Assembly: GCA_964553045.1 (NCBI GenBank)
Contig: CAZKJG010000011.1
Location: 1-64,000 of the forward strand
DNA length: 64,000 nt
Direction: 5' to 3'
Source of the DNA: JAWLEP01 sp964553045
Lineage (GTDB): Bacteria; Fermentibacterota; Fermentibacteria; Fermentibacterales; JCC-6
Shown: in pieces, positions 16,815 through 25,742 of the stretch
Numbering within the stretch: position 1 is the stretch's first letter
Layout: each line of letters opens with the position of its first letter
Notes under the pieces: generated by a model
Told to the model about the DNA's origin: nothing
Seen by the model: the letters and a program-made list of their open reading frames with translations, nothing else
The model's database searches: none
Position numbers and translations under genes: made by a program

Positions 16815-18162
16815 CCATCTCCCTCCTGGCCTCTTCCAGATGCCCTCTGATCAGGCTCTTGTACCGCTCCCGCGCCTCGGGGGTCTCGGCCTCGAAGCGC
16901 ATCACCAGAACCGGCTGGGTATTGGAGGCCCTCAGCAGGCCCCATCCATCCCGAAACTCCACCCTTACCCCGTCCATGTCGACTACTTCCATTCCCTCGT
17001 CGACCAGCCGGCGTCTGACTATATCCACGAGCCCGAACTTTTGTTCCTCCGGGCAGCCCTCCCTTATCTCCGGCGTGCTCCAGACGCGGGGGAGGTCGGC
17101 CACGAGGCCGGACAGCGGCCCGTCGCTTTCGGCCAGTATCTCCAGAAGGCGCAGTGAGGCGTAGAGGGCGTCGTCGTACCCGTAGTACCGGTCGCGGTAG
17201 AAGATGTGGCCGCTCATCTCTCCGGCCAGCATGGCGTCCTCCCGGGCCATTCTCTCCTTGATGATGGAGTGCCCCGTGGGCGACATCACGGCCCTTCCAC
17301 CCGCATTCTCCACCTCCCTGAAGAAGAGCCTGGAGGCCTTTACCTCGGAGATGACGGTGGCCCCGGGACGGGCCTTGAGAAGGGCCCGGGCAAGTATTAT
17401 CAGCACCCGGTCGCCCCAGACGATCTCCCCCTTCTCGTCCACCACTCCCAGGCGGTCGGCGTCCCCGTCGAAGGCTATTCCCAGATCGGCGCCCCTACGG
17501 GTTACCGTTTCGCGCAGGTCGCGGAGGTTCTCGACCACGGTGGGATCGGGATGATGGTTCGGAAAGCCGCCGTCGGGCCGGCAGTAGAGCTCGGTCACCC
17601 GGCATCCCAGTCTTCGCAGGACCTCCGCGGCCACCTCGCCGCCGGCACCGTTTCCCCCGTCCACCACAACGCTCAGGGAGCGGGCGAAGCTGAACTCCGA
17701 AACAAGTCTGTCCATGTATTCTTCGGAGAGGTCGCGTCGGGATACAGTCGGGTCCGGCAGCCGGTCGGGCAGCTCCGCCCGCTCCATGCGTCGGGCGATC
17801 TGCTGAATGTCGTCACCGTAGAGGGTACGCAGCCCCTGCATCATCTTGAAACCGTTGTACTCGGGAGGGTTGTGACTCCCGGTTATCATCACGGTGATAT
17901 CCGGCCGCAGAACGTGTGCGGCGAAGTAGGTCATGGGCGTGGACTGGGAGCCCAGGTCTACGACCTCGGTGCCGGAAAGCGCAAGGCCTCCGGTGAGCCA
18001 CTTCAGCAGCTGGGGGCCGGAGTTGCGGACGTCTCGGCCCACGCATACCGTTCCGTCTGCCATCTCCCCCAGGGCGGCGCCCAGCCTGGCCACGGTCTCG
18101 CGGTCCAGGTCCTTCGGATAGCGGCCGCGGATATCGTACTTCCTGAAGACAGACGCTCTCAT
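16795..18162 (-). CDS. Phosphomannomutase/phosphoglucomutase
   Basis: Interconverts hexose 1- and 6-phosphates through a phosphoserine. The 455-residue, four-domain alpha-D-phosphohexomutase has FRKYDIRGRYP at the N-terminus, the active-site phosphoserine Ser96 in TGSHNPPEYNG, the Mg-binding loop FDGDADRLG (Asp232, Asp234, Asp236), the sugar-binding GEMSGH loop and the phosphate-binding RASNTQP near the end. SGH rather than another triplet is typical of PMM/PGM (AlgC-like) enzymes. ATG 18162 is 7 nt after GGGAG and is preferred to the in-frame GTG two codons upstream. It supplies sugar phosphates for envelope polysaccharide. Confidence 0.92.
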
Positions 18163-18193
18163 AGTCACGCTCCCATGCCTTCTTGGGTGTTGG

Positions 18194-19000
18194 TCAGTCC
18201 AGCGGAAGGCCGGCCTGGTACTCGCCCTGCTTCCTTCCCTGCCGGAGCCATCCGCCGTGGGTGATGAGCACCTGACGGGCCAGCTCCTCTGACAGCTCCA
18301 TCCTGTCGATGGCGCCTTTGGGCTGTCCGCGGAAGTTGATCCTGAGCTCCGCCGAGGGCGGGGTCAGCTCCAGGGTTACGCTGAGTATGGATTCCACTGG
18401 CGCCAGGGCTACCGTGCGCGAGAGGATGCCGACCACGGCCTTGGTCAGATAGTCCCTGCTTCCGCGTATCATGACCTCTTCGTCCATGGCGACCGTCAGG
18501 TTCATTCTCTTGTCCCTCAGTTCTTCCGCACAGGACTGTATGGCCTCCGAGAGGAGCTCGTCGAGGGCGATCGGATCATCCCATCCATCCGGAAGGGAGA
18601 CGTCGTCCTCTGACCCGTCTCGATCTGCCAGAGCGATGGTGCGGAGATGGTCGATCTCCGACAGAGTCTCGCGCTGGCGGGTGAGCTCGGTGGCGGCCGC
18701 GCGCAGCCTGGCCAGGCCGCGTTTGATTCCCTCGGGATCCCTCTCTCCCGGCCGGGACATTGCCTCGACCTCGTCCAGTATCTCCTCCAGCGGCTCCTCG
18801 AAGGTCCCGGAGACCGCGGACAGCAGCTCCAGCCTGTCCCTCTGGAGCTCCGCAAGCTCCGCCCGCATCTTTTCGCGTTGGTTTTCCAGCGAAGAGAGCC
18901 TTCGGGAGAGTGCCCTCCGCCCGCGGCGGAGATGCTCCAGGAGCACCAGAGCGGCCAGCACGGCGACCAGGAGGAGCGCCTCCTCCCAGGTGCTGATCAT
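18194..19000 (-). CDS. Membrane-anchored degenerate histidine kinase-like protein
   Basis: 268 residues: an N-terminal membrane helix (LLLVAVLAALVLL), a coiled coil (~25-60), then a region that lines up with a histidine kinase but lacks its catalytic residues. The HisKA motif position reads SAVSGTFEEPLEEI, with Gly65 where VSHELRTPL has His. The ATPase-like part (IRGSRDYLTKAVVGILSRTV) matches the helix that normally carries the N-box Asn, but the Asn is absent. The terminal HGGWLRQ...GEYQAGLPL fits the usual HGG...G...LP ending, while the DxGxG and GxGLG boxes are missing. I infer a pseudokinase or scaffold. GGGGAGGC precedes ATG 19000. Confidence 0.65.
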   Translation of the reverse strand: MISTWEEALLLVAVLAALVLLEHLRRGRRALSRRLSSLENQREKMRAELAELQRDRLELLSAVSGTFEEPLEEILDEVEAMSRPGERDPEGIKRGLARLRAAATELTRQRETLSEIDHLRTIALADRDGSEDDVSLPDGWDDPIALDELLSEAIQSCAEELRDKRMNLTVAMDEEVMIRGSRDYLTKAVVGILSRTVALAPVESILSVTLELTPPSAELRINFRGQPKGAIDRMELSEELARQVLITHGGWLRQGRKQGEYQAGLPLD

Positions 19001-19054
19001 GCCTCCCCCTCTCCGAGGCTCGACTCCGGCCCCCGCGTGGAACGCCCTCCAGCG

Positions 19055-20269
19055 CTAGGGAAGCCGGGCCAGCGACTCTGCCACGAGCACGCGGGCGCCC
19101 GAGGCCCGGGATATGTCGGCCAGAGTCAGATCGTCCAGGGTCAGAGAATCGCTGTTGAACATAACAGGGGGCAGAAAGAAGGGTCCAGCCTCGCCGGACG
19201 TTTTCCGCTTATCGATGGCGGCGATGACGTCGCAGCCCGTCAGGAGTCCCGCCACTCCCACCATGGGGCCGAAGAAGCCGTTCTCGGCCGGAGCTACGCG
19301 GTACCCGGTGGCGGCCAGGTACTCGCGCAGAAAGGGAGCCGCCAGGGTTCCGGTGACGACGGTTCCCTTTCCCCGCCCGTCGCCTCGCGGGGCCGTGAGC
19401 CGGGTCAGCAAGCCTATGCCGTTCTCCTGCAGTGCACAGCCTTCGTAGAAGTCGGGGGCGGGAACCTGCGCGCCCGCCATTGCCAGGAGCTCATCCGCGG
19501 GCCAGACCCATCTGCCCAGCCCCCTTCGCACAGCCCTGGCGCCTGCGGACATGCACAGAGACAGTATCCGGGCGGATTCGCGGGAGGTGGGGCGGCGGAG
19601 CGGAGCCAGTCCGTCCCTGTGGCCGGTCAGTCCCACGGGGACTATTCCCAGCTGAGAGACCAGGGGAGCCTGCATGAGGGTCTCCACTGTCTCGGCAAGA
19701 TGCCGGCCGTCGTTCAGGCCCGGTACGACCACTATCTGTCCCCGGACCTCCACTCCGCCGGCCCTGAGTCTGCGGAGGGCGGGTACGACCGGCGCCGGTC
19801 CCCGCCGTCCGAGCATGACGCCCCGGAGTTCGGGGTCGGTGGCGTGTACTGACGCGTAGACGGGGCTGAGCCCCCGCTCCAGGGCCAGATCAACCTGGTC
19901 GGGGTCGAGTGTAACGTAGGTCCCGTCCAGGAAGGAATGCCGGACGTCGTCGTCCTTGTGCAGCAGGCTCTGTCTCACTCCCGGAGGGTTCTGGTCCACG
20001 AAGCAGAACGGGCAGCGGTTGCGGCATCTTCGGGGCTCCTCGCCCTTCATCCTGAGGCCCCATCCCATGTCCGCTGGGTTGCGGCGCAGATGGGCCCGTC
20101 TGACGCTTCCGCCCCTTCGGTAGAGCACCTCGCAGGTAAGCGAGGCCTTTCCGAAGAGGTCGAGAATATCGCTGACGGGGTTCCCGTCGACGCTGATCAG
20201 AAGGTCGCCGGCGCGGATTCCCGCCCGGGAGGCGGCTCCGGCCGGTTCCACTGCCCTGACCGAGAGCAA
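19055..20269 (-). CDS. PDZ-radical SAM-DUF512 protein
   Basis: 404 residues. The N-terminus is a PDZ-like fold (VEPAGAASRAGIRAGDLLIS with VDGNPVSDILDL). A radical SAM-like segment carries the cysteine motif CRNRCPFCFVDQ; the rest is the DUF512 region (LPPVMFNSDSLTLDDLTL near the C-terminus). Proteins of this architecture occur beside ribosome-biogenesis genes in Firmicutes and other phyla and their substrate is not known. The predicted start is TTG 20269, 12 nt after the preceding stop, with a weak GGG ribosome-binding site; no ATG is available without losing the PDZ strand. It follows the TPR gene closely and is probably co-transcribed. Confidence 0.82.
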   Translation of the reverse strand: MLSVRAVEPAGAASRAGIRAGDLLISVDGNPVSDILDLFGKASLTCEVLYRRGGSVRRAHLRRNPADMGWGLRMKGEEPRRCRNRCPFCFVDQNPPGVRQSLLHKDDDVRHSFLDGTYVTLDPDQVDLALERGLSPVYASVHATDPELRGVMLGRRGPAPVVPALRRLRAGGVEVRGQIVVVPGLNDGRHLAETVETLMQAPLVSQLGIVPVGLTGHRDGLAPLRRPTSRESARILSLCMSAGARAVRRGLGRWVWPADELLAMAGAQVPAPDFYEGCALQENGIGLLTRLTAPRGDGRGKGTVVTGTLAAPFLREYLAATGYRVAPAENGFFGPMVGVAGLLTGCDVIAAIDKRKTSGEAGPFFLPPVMFNSDSLTLDDLTLADISRASGARVLVAESLARLP

Positions 20270-20281
20270 TGCCCGGCTTCT

Positions 20282-22186
20282 CTACTCCAGTGTGTCCTGC
20301 ATGCGGGCCAGAACAGGATCTATGTTTCGGGCGGCTTCCAGCTCGGCCTCGGCCTGATGCTTGCGGCCGGTGATCGTGTACACCTTGGCCAGCTGGATGT
20401 GAAAGCCCACCATAGCTCCCTGATCGTCGGCCGCCAGCGATATGCCCTTCCGGAACTGCTCCTCCGCTTCGTCGTAGCGGTCCATTCGGAAGTAGCACCT
20501 GCCCAGCATCTCCCGGGCCTTGAGTCTGTGCTCGGGGCTGTCCAGAACCTTCTCCAGCTCGCTGACGGCCTCCCGCAGGAGGCTCATCTCGTGGTAGGCT
20601 ATTCCCAGATCGTAATGGGTGTTGTAATCGTCCTGGGAGACGTGCTGATCTATGCCGTCCTGGAACTCCCGGATCAGGTCGGCCAGCGCCTTGGCGCTGC
20701 CGGAGTCGAACATATTGTCGATATCGGCCAGGATGGTGGCTATGTCGGCGTAGTTCTCGGCGTCGGCCAGCCCCGGCCTGATGCCGTCGAAGAGCTGGCG
20801 CGCCATATCGAAGTCGGGCTTGGCGTCCAGGGACGCCTCCAGAGCCGCCAGCGCTTCGTGTGGGCTGTCGTTGAGAAGGTAGGCGACGGCCAGCCTGTAC
20901 AGAGCCCTGGCCTGGCCTTCCTGGCCCAGCGACTTCCTGATGCGGGCCAGCTCCCTCGCCGCGGCAAGGGACTCCGGACAGATGTCCAGAACGCCCTCCA
21001 GGAGCTCGAACACCATCCGCTCCCTTCCGGACGAACGGTAGATGGTGGCCGCCTTCAGATAGGCCTCGACGGATCCGTAGAAGTCGCCTACGTCCAGCAG
21101 CAGATTTCCCAGCTCCACGAATCCCAGGGGATCCTCGGGGCTGGACACCAGACGCTTCTTCATGTCCGATATCTGCTTGGAGAGCGCCTCTCTGACCTGC
21201 TTCTTGGAGACCAGGCCCATGTCCACCAGAACGTCCCCCAGTCGGGCGTCGCTTTTGCCGCTGCGCTGCATATGCAGGGCCTTGAGAACCTCCGAGGCGT
21301 TCAGAAGCCCGTCCGTGACCAGATACTCGCCTATCCTCTTTCGGTGTCTTCGTCCGGTATCCTCACCGCCCTCAGGGATGAGAATCTCGCCCTCCATGTC
21401 CTCCTCGTTGAGGTCCTGCATGTACTCCCTGGGGTTGTCGCTGGTGAGCTCCCCGGCGACGGCCATCTCGCTGGCGGCCTCCGGCGCGGCCTCGGGTGCG
21501 GGCCGGGGCTCGGGGATCTCTTCTACCTCTTCCAGCTTCTCCCCGGGCTCCTTCGCCGCCGGTTCGGGCTCGGGTTCGGGCTCGGGTTCGGGCTCGGGCT
21601 CCGGAGGCCGCGACTCGCCACGGACCTTCTGCAGCATCTTCACCATCTTCGGATGCTGCTTGAGGTTCTTCTCCGCAGCCCTCATTACGCACTGGTCCAG
21701 AACGATCTCGTCTTTGCAGAGATAGGCCAGCTTGGCCAGCTTCACGACCCAGCGGTCGTCGTCCGGGTCTATGCGCATAAGCATCTGAAGGGCATCTATG
21801 ACCCTGGGGTCGGTCTTCTCGGGGCCGCTCTTGAGGAACTTCATCAGGGAGTGCTTGGCCTGCTCGAGCTTGCCCTGCTCGTCGAAGCATCTGGCCATGG
21901 CCAGGTGGGCGTCGGAGTAGTTCTCGTCGATTCGCAGCGCCTTGCGGCTGACGGAGAGCGCAACCGTATGCAGGCCGTCCTTCAGATAGAGTTCGGCGGC
22001 TTCCACGAACTGGCAAAGGGCCTCTTCCTGCCTGTCCATCTTGAGCAGCACATCCCCGGTGCTGTTGTGTATGGATGCCTCCTCGGGGTCTTCCTTGAGA
22101 AGCAGTTTGAAGGCTCTCAGGGCACTGTCCAGCTTGCCCTTCTGCAGCATCTCATGGGCCTTTTTCTTCAGAGAGACGTCTGCCAT
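20282..22186 (-). CDS. TPR protein with central Glu-Pro linker and MshEN-like domain
   Basis: 634 residues in four parts. Residues 1-185 are TPR-like helices. Residues 195-209 are an almost perfect Glu-Pro repeat followed by Pro/Glu/Ala-rich linker to ~250. Residues ~283-338 (KRIGEYLVTDGLLNASEVLKAL, continuing RLGDVLVDMGLVSKKQVREAL) match the MshEN/GSPII_E N-terminal repeat found in PilB/MshE-type ATPases, which can bind c-di-GMP. Residues ~345-634 are further TPRs. No signal peptide or membrane helix is seen. The MshEN-like part suggests a link to a type IV pilus/type II secretion machine or to c-di-GMP; both are inference. Confidence 0.75.
   Translation of the reverse strand: MADVSLKKKAHEMLQKGKLDSALRAFKLLLKEDPEEASIHNSTGDVLLKMDRQEEALCQFVEAAELYLKDGLHTVALSVSRKALRIDENYSDAHLAMARCFDEQGKLEQAKHSLMKFLKSGPEKTDPRVIDALQMLMRIDPDDDRWVVKLAKLAYLCKDEIVLDQCVMRAAEKNLKQHPKMVKMLQKVRGESRPPEPEPEPEPEPEPEPAAKEPGEKLEEVEEIPEPRPAPEAAPEAASEMAVAGELTSDNPREYMQDLNEEDMEGEILIPEGGEDTGRRHRKRIGEYLVTDGLLNASEVLKALHMQRSGKSDARLGDVLVDMGLVSKKQVREALSKQISDMKKRLVSSPEDPLGFVELGNLLLDVGDFYGSVEAYLKAATIYRSSGRERMVFELLEGVLDICPESLAAARELARIRKSLGQEGQARALYRLAVAYLLNDSPHEALAALEASLDAKPDFDMARQLFDGIRPGLADAENYADIATILADIDNMFDSGSAKALADLIREFQDGIDQHVSQDDYNTHYDLGIAYHEMSLLREAVSELEKVLDSPEHRLKAREMLGRCYFRMDRYDEAEEQFRKGISLAADDQGAMVGFHIQLAKVYTITGRKHQAEAELEAARNIDPVLARMQDTLE
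21561..21602. repeat. Short tandem 6-bp repeat coding the Glu-Pro linker
   Basis: Seven alternating GGTTCG/GGCTCG-type hexamers in a row within the TPR-MshEN gene (read on the minus strand they encode Glu-Pro). The array is in frame and a multiple of 6, so gain or loss of units would only change the linker length. Confidence 0.7.
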
Positions 22187-22199
22187 CGGTTCCCTTCGC

Positions 22200-23480
22200 T
22201 CAGCTGTTTCCGCCGGACGAACCGGCCCGCGCCGCCACTCGCGCTCCTGCGAAGACCGTATCTATATCGTCAACAGCCAGGTGATACGCAATACTCCGGT
22301 AGTCATCTACGTTCCAGAGGACCATGTCCGCGTCCCTCCCGGGCTGTACGGAGCCCTTGCGGTCCATCATGTCAACCGCCGCCGCTCCGTTGATCGTGGC
22401 GGCCACCAGGGCCTCCTCCACGGTCATGCCGCACCGGCATACGCCAAGGTTGATCATGAACGGCATGGACTCGCAGTAGCAGCTGCCGGGGTTGAAGTCC
22501 GTGGCCAGCGCCACCGCCGCACCCGCATCTATCAGTCTCCTGGCGTCGGGAAAGGGCTTGTTGAGGAAGAGGGCCGTTCCGGGCAGAAGGGTGGCCACCG
22601 TGTTGGAGCCGGCCAGGGCATTCACGCCCTGCTCGCTCACCGAGAGGAGGTGGTCGGCGCTGACCGCGCCCAGCTCCACCGCCAGCTTCGCACCACCCGT
22701 GTCGTGGAACTCGTCTGCGTGCAGCTTGAGGCCGAAGCCCATCTCGGCGGCGGCCTCCAGGAGTCTCCTGCTCTGCGCCGGCGTGAAGACGCCCTTCTCG
22801 CAGAAAACGTCTACGAATGCGGCCAGCCCCGCGTCACGGACCACTGGAAGCACGTCGCTCACCATGAAATCCACGTAGCGCATTGGATCGTCGCGGTGCT
22901 CCTCGGGCACCTCGTGGGCCCCCAGGAAAGTGGAAACCACGGTCTGAGGGACCCGCGAAGATGCGCTGCGCACAACCTCGAGCATCCTGATCTCGGTATC
23001 CAGGTCAAGTCCGTATCCGCTCTTCGCTTCAAGAGTTGTAGTGCCGTGTCTGAGCATGGACGAAAGATGCCTGAGCATCATCGATTCCATGACTTTCGAG
23101 GGGGTTTCCCGGGTGCGCCTCACGCTGTTCAGTATGCCCCCGCCGCTGCGGGCTATCTCCTCGTAGTCGGCCCCTGCCGCCCTCATGGCGAACTCATCCT
23201 GACGGGTGGCACCGAACACCGGGTGCGTATGGGAGTCGACAAGTCCCGGCGTTACGACTCTCCCGGAAGCTTCGTGAACCTGCATCCCGCCGGAGTACTC
23301 CAGCTCCGATTCCGCGTCGGAGGAGGGACCGGTCCAGACTATCCTGCCGTCGAGGGCGGCCACCGCGGCGTTCTCCAGGATGGAGAGCCTGCCGGCGTCG
23401 CGCCCGCGACGGGGCTTCTGAGGCCCCACCAGAGTGAGGAGCTGGCCTATATCGCGCAGCAGGAAGTCGGCTCTCTGCAT
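22200..23480 (-). CDS. hutI: Imidazolonepropionase
   Basis: Third enzyme of histidine degradation; it hydrolyses 4-imidazolone-5-propanoate to formiminoglutamate. The 426-residue amidohydrolase carries metal-binding HTH in GLVDSHTHPVF, the substrate loop GGGILNSVRRTRE, the KSGYGL segment, a second metal site in LHADEFHD and catalytic TDFNPGSC. These segments are diagnostic for HutI rather than other amidohydrolases. No hutH, hutU or hutG gene lies in the window, so the rest of the pathway must be elsewhere or absent. The gene starts 10 nt after rpmA and ends 13 nt before the TPR-MshEN gene. Confidence 0.93.
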   Translation of the reverse strand: MQRADFLLRDIGQLLTLVGPQKPRRGRDAGRLSILENAAVAALDGRIVWTGPSSDAESELEYSGGMQVHEASGRVVTPGLVDSHTHPVFGATRQDEFAMRAAGADYEEIARSGGGILNSVRRTRETPSKVMESMMLRHLSSMLRHGTTTLEAKSGYGLDLDTEIRMLEVVRSASSRVPQTVVSTFLGAHEVPEEHRDDPMRYVDFMVSDVLPVVRDAGLAAFVDVFCEKGVFTPAQSRRLLEAAAEMGFGLKLHADEFHDTGGAKLAVELGAVSADHLLSVSEQGVNALAGSNTVATLLPGTALFLNKPFPDARRLIDAGAAVALATDFNPGSCYCESMPFMINLGVCRCGMTVEEALVAATINGAAAVDMMDRKGSVQPGRDADMVLWNVDDYRSIAYHLAVDDIDTVFAGARVAARAGSSGGNS

Positions 23481-23490
23481 TCGCTTCGGA

Positions 23491-23748
23491 CTACTCTTCC
23501 CCTGCTATGACGGAGGCCACCCTGCGGCCGCCCATGTTGTGGAAGCTGACACGTCCGTCGCACTTGGCGAATAGCGTGTCGTCACTGCCCCTGCCCACGT
23601 TCAGGCCCGGATGTATGCGGGTACCGCGCTGACGCATGATAATGCTCCCCGCGGTGATCAGGCTGCCCGCCGCGGACTTCACGCCCAGGCGGCGGCCCTC
23701 TGAGTCCCTCCCGTTTCGGGAGCTGCTGGATGACTTCTTGTGCGCCAT
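23491..23748 (-). CDS. rpmA: 50S ribosomal protein L27
   Basis: An 85-residue ribosomal protein near the peptidyl-transferase centre. The start MAHKKSSSSSRNGRDSEGRR and the later GSIIMRQRGTRIHPG are diagnostic; the usual poly-Gly after MAHKK is poly-Ser here. No cleavable N-terminal extension of the Firmicutes type is present. A GGAAGGA ribosome-binding site precedes the ATG. rpmA is almost always directly downstream of rplU (L21); here a peptidase gene occupies that place, and rplU is not in the window. Confidence 0.97.
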   Translation of the reverse strand: MAHKKSSSSSRNGRDSEGRRLGVKSAAGSLITAGSIIMRQRGTRIHPGLNVGRGSDDTLFAKCDGRVSFHNMGGRRVASVIAGEE

Positions 23749-23797
23749 CTGATCATGTCCTTCCGAAATCGGCTGACGGCTGCGGCCGCCAGGCCGG

Positions 23798-25426
23798 CTA
23801 GTCCCCTGCCACTAATCTGGTGGTGAATACCTCTCCGCCCGTTCGAAGGGATGCGAGGTAGACGCCACGGGGTACTCTGACGCCGGTGCTGGATCGTAGG
23901 TCCCAGCTCACGTGGCCGGTTTCGGCGCTTACCGCGAGCGTCTTCACCCGGCGTCCGGAAATATCGTAGATTTCCAGGGAGCCTTCAACCCCCGGGCGCG
24001 GCATGCGGAATGTACATGAGGATACCGCCGGATTTGGAGAGACGCGCAGCGACCCGCCGGTCCCGGTTTCCTCAACACCGCTCGCGCCGAAGACGAAGCT
24101 GACCTCCACCCTCTCCTCGGCTCCCACCGTCACATCTTCCGCAGTCTGGGTCTCGTAGCCCTGCACGGAGGCGGACACGTCGTAGGTTCCGGGAAGCAGC
24201 GTCTTGTGGTAATCGCCGAGCGTGACGTCCGTCCGGCAGAACCGAAGAGGCGTGGAGTCCCCGTCGTCGGGTATGGATATCTGGATGCCGGCGTCCAGGG
24301 GATTGCCCTCGTTGTCCTCGACGGTGCCCCATATTCCGTACGTGCTCCGGGTGAAGAACTCCAGAATCGCCATGTAGTGCGCATCGGCCACACCGGGCCA
24401 GTCCCGGGCCAGCTTGTGCCCGTGCACCTCTATGGTATGGTCGACGGTGCCGCACTCGCCGTAGCTCCAGTCGTTGACGTCCCCGTTGATCACGAACCAG
24501 CTGGCGCCGGGGAACCATATCACGAAGCCGGCGTCGCCGAAGTAGTCGAGTATGCCCGGGCTCTGGTCGTACACGAGGGCCTGCTGCCAGATCAGGGCGG
24601 AGTCCTCGGGGAGAGGCACCTCGGTGTAGTTCCAGACCGTATTGACGCATGCCGCCCCGCCGTGGAGCGAGAGTCCGGTGCTGAACGGGTTTGTGAAGTT
24701 CTCGATCTCGGGCCAGCTCTGCATCGTGATGTCGCGCAGGGCCCGGGTCTCCGGCTCGCTGAAGGGAGAGGGCCCTCCCCCCGCCCACATGTAGCTGAGG
24801 TTCCTGTTCAGATCGACTCCGTTGGCGTTGTAGCGTTCGGTGTGGTAGTAGCCGTCGGGGTTGACCACCGGGATGATCCAGCTCTCCGCGTTGTCCACCA
24901 CGTAGGTGCACATCTCGCTGTCTCCGTAGTTGTCCGCCAGGTTCTTCAGGTACCTCACGGTGACCATGGCCGATGTCTTCTCGTCTCCGTGTATCGCGCC
25001 GTGGATTCGCAGCTCGGGCTCCAGCTCCTCGCTGCCGGGGCTGTCGGAGACGACAACGGCCCTCAGGTCCCTTCCCTCGACGCTCTGACCGATTACCTCC
25101 AGCCGGCATATGTCCGGATGGGCCGTCACCACGGAATCCATGGTGCCGTAGATCTCGCTCAGGCTGGGATAGGGAACAAGGGGGTCGGGCGCTACATCCT
25201 CTACGACCGTGTAGCCCATTGACCGCAGCATCTCGGCCTGGGCCGATGTCAGGTAGAAGCGCGCCCGCCGCCCGAAGATGCCCTCGAGGTCGAATCCTCG
25301 GCCGTGGAGCATCTGGGCCTCCCGGCGGGTGATGTCGCCGACCCGGAAGGAGGCATGGTCCGAGTAGGCGCCCGCTGCGGGGGCAAAGGCCAGCAGGATC
25401 ACGAACGTCGCCAGACAGCATCTCAT
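23798..25426 (-). CDS. Secreted M14 zinc carboxypeptidase with C-terminal sorting domain
   Basis: 542 residues. ATG 25426, 9 nt after GGGAG, begins a signal peptide (MRCCLATFVILLAFAPAAGA). An N-terminal propeptide-like region (~25-85) precedes the M14 catalytic domain: zinc ligands His146 and Glu149 (HGDE) and His255 (LHGG), substrate-binding Asn207-Arg208, and catalytic Glu333 (TIEVHG). A carboxypeptidase regulatory-like beta-sandwich follows (GTVEDNEGNPLDAGI). The last ~80 residues (SPNPAVSS...IYDISGRRV and GVYLASLRTG) match the FlgD/Por-secretion type sorting domain, so export by a T9SS-like route is likely. An open frame extending 5' would run through the tRNA gene and is rejected. Confidence 0.9.
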   Translation of the reverse strand: MRCCLATFVILLAFAPAAGAYSDHASFRVGDITRREAQMLHGRGFDLEGIFGRRARFYLTSAQAEMLRSMGYTVVEDVAPDPLVPYPSLSEIYGTMDSVVTAHPDICRLEVIGQSVEGRDLRAVVVSDSPGSEELEPELRIHGAIHGDEKTSAMVTVRYLKNLADNYGDSEMCTYVVDNAESWIIPVVNPDGYYHTERYNANGVDLNRNLSYMWAGGGPSPFSEPETRALRDITMQSWPEIENFTNPFSTGLSLHGGAACVNTVWNYTEVPLPEDSALIWQQALVYDQSPGILDYFGDAGFVIWFPGASWFVINGDVNDWSYGECGTVDHTIEVHGHKLARDWPGVADAHYMAILEFFTRSTYGIWGTVEDNEGNPLDAGIQISIPDDGDSTPLRFCRTDVTLGDYHKTLLPGTYDVSASVQGYETQTAEDVTVGAEERVEVSFVFGASGVEETGTGGSLRVSPNPAVSSCTFRMPRPGVEGSLEIYDISGRRVKTLAVSAETGHVSWDLRSSTGVRVPRGVYLASLRTGGEVFTTRLVAGD

Positions 25427-25594
25427 GTATTCCGCTCCCGTCCACCCTCCCGGGGGCCGGGAAGGGGGCTGCTGCATATGCCGATCAGCCGCACGGCCAG
25501 AAGGCCGAAAGCAGACCCTGGAATAGTCCAATCTCCGCGGCGGCGGCCAGGTGGCGTGAAGATGAGTCCGCAGCGAACGCGGGTCAACTTGCAC

Positions 25595-25623
25595 TTGCAT
25601 GAACACGGTTCTTGCGGTAGGAT
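25595..25623 (+). promoter_or_regulatory. Candidate promoter of tRNA-Pro
   Basis: TTGCAT (25595-25600), a 17-nt spacer and TAGGAT (25618-25623) place the transcription start about 12 nt before the mature tRNA. Four of six positions match in each box. Confidence 0.45.
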
Positions 25624-25642
25624 TCCCGCTGCCTTCGGGGAG

Positions 25643-25719
25643 CGGGGCGTGGCGCAGCCCGGTAGCGCACCTGCTTTGGGAGCAGGGGGTCGCCGGTTCA
25701 AATCCGGCCGCCCCGACCA
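25643..25719 (+). tRNA. tRNA-Pro (anticodon TGG)
   Basis: A complete 77-nt cloverleaf. The acceptor stem CGGGGCG (25643-25649) pairs with CGCCCCG (25709-25715). A D-arm with GGTAGCGC, the anticodon stem CTGCT/AGCAG enclosing TTTGGGA (anticodon TGG, read as proline), and a T-arm with GGTTCAAATCC follow. The 3' CCA (25717-25719) is encoded. The TGG anticodon can read most or all CCN codons by wobble. Confidence 0.96.
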
Positions 25720-25742
25720 CCCCCAGCCGTTCGGGACGCGGG

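Noticed and set aside
21561..21602. CRISPR-like or variable-number tandem array
   Set aside because: It is a six-base in-frame codon repeat making a Glu-Pro linker, without spacers; functional phase variation is excluded because unit changes keep the frame.
19937..22393. An 818-codon open frame on the plus strand opposite the TPR-MshEN gene
   Set aside because: It runs antisense through a clearly coding gene and into the hutI end; it arises because minus-strand codons ending in G/C leave few stops.
25427..25720. 5' extension of the M14 peptidase frame across the tRNA
   Set aside because: The extension covers tRNA-Pro; the internal ATG 25426 has a GGGAG ribosome-binding site and starts a signal peptide.
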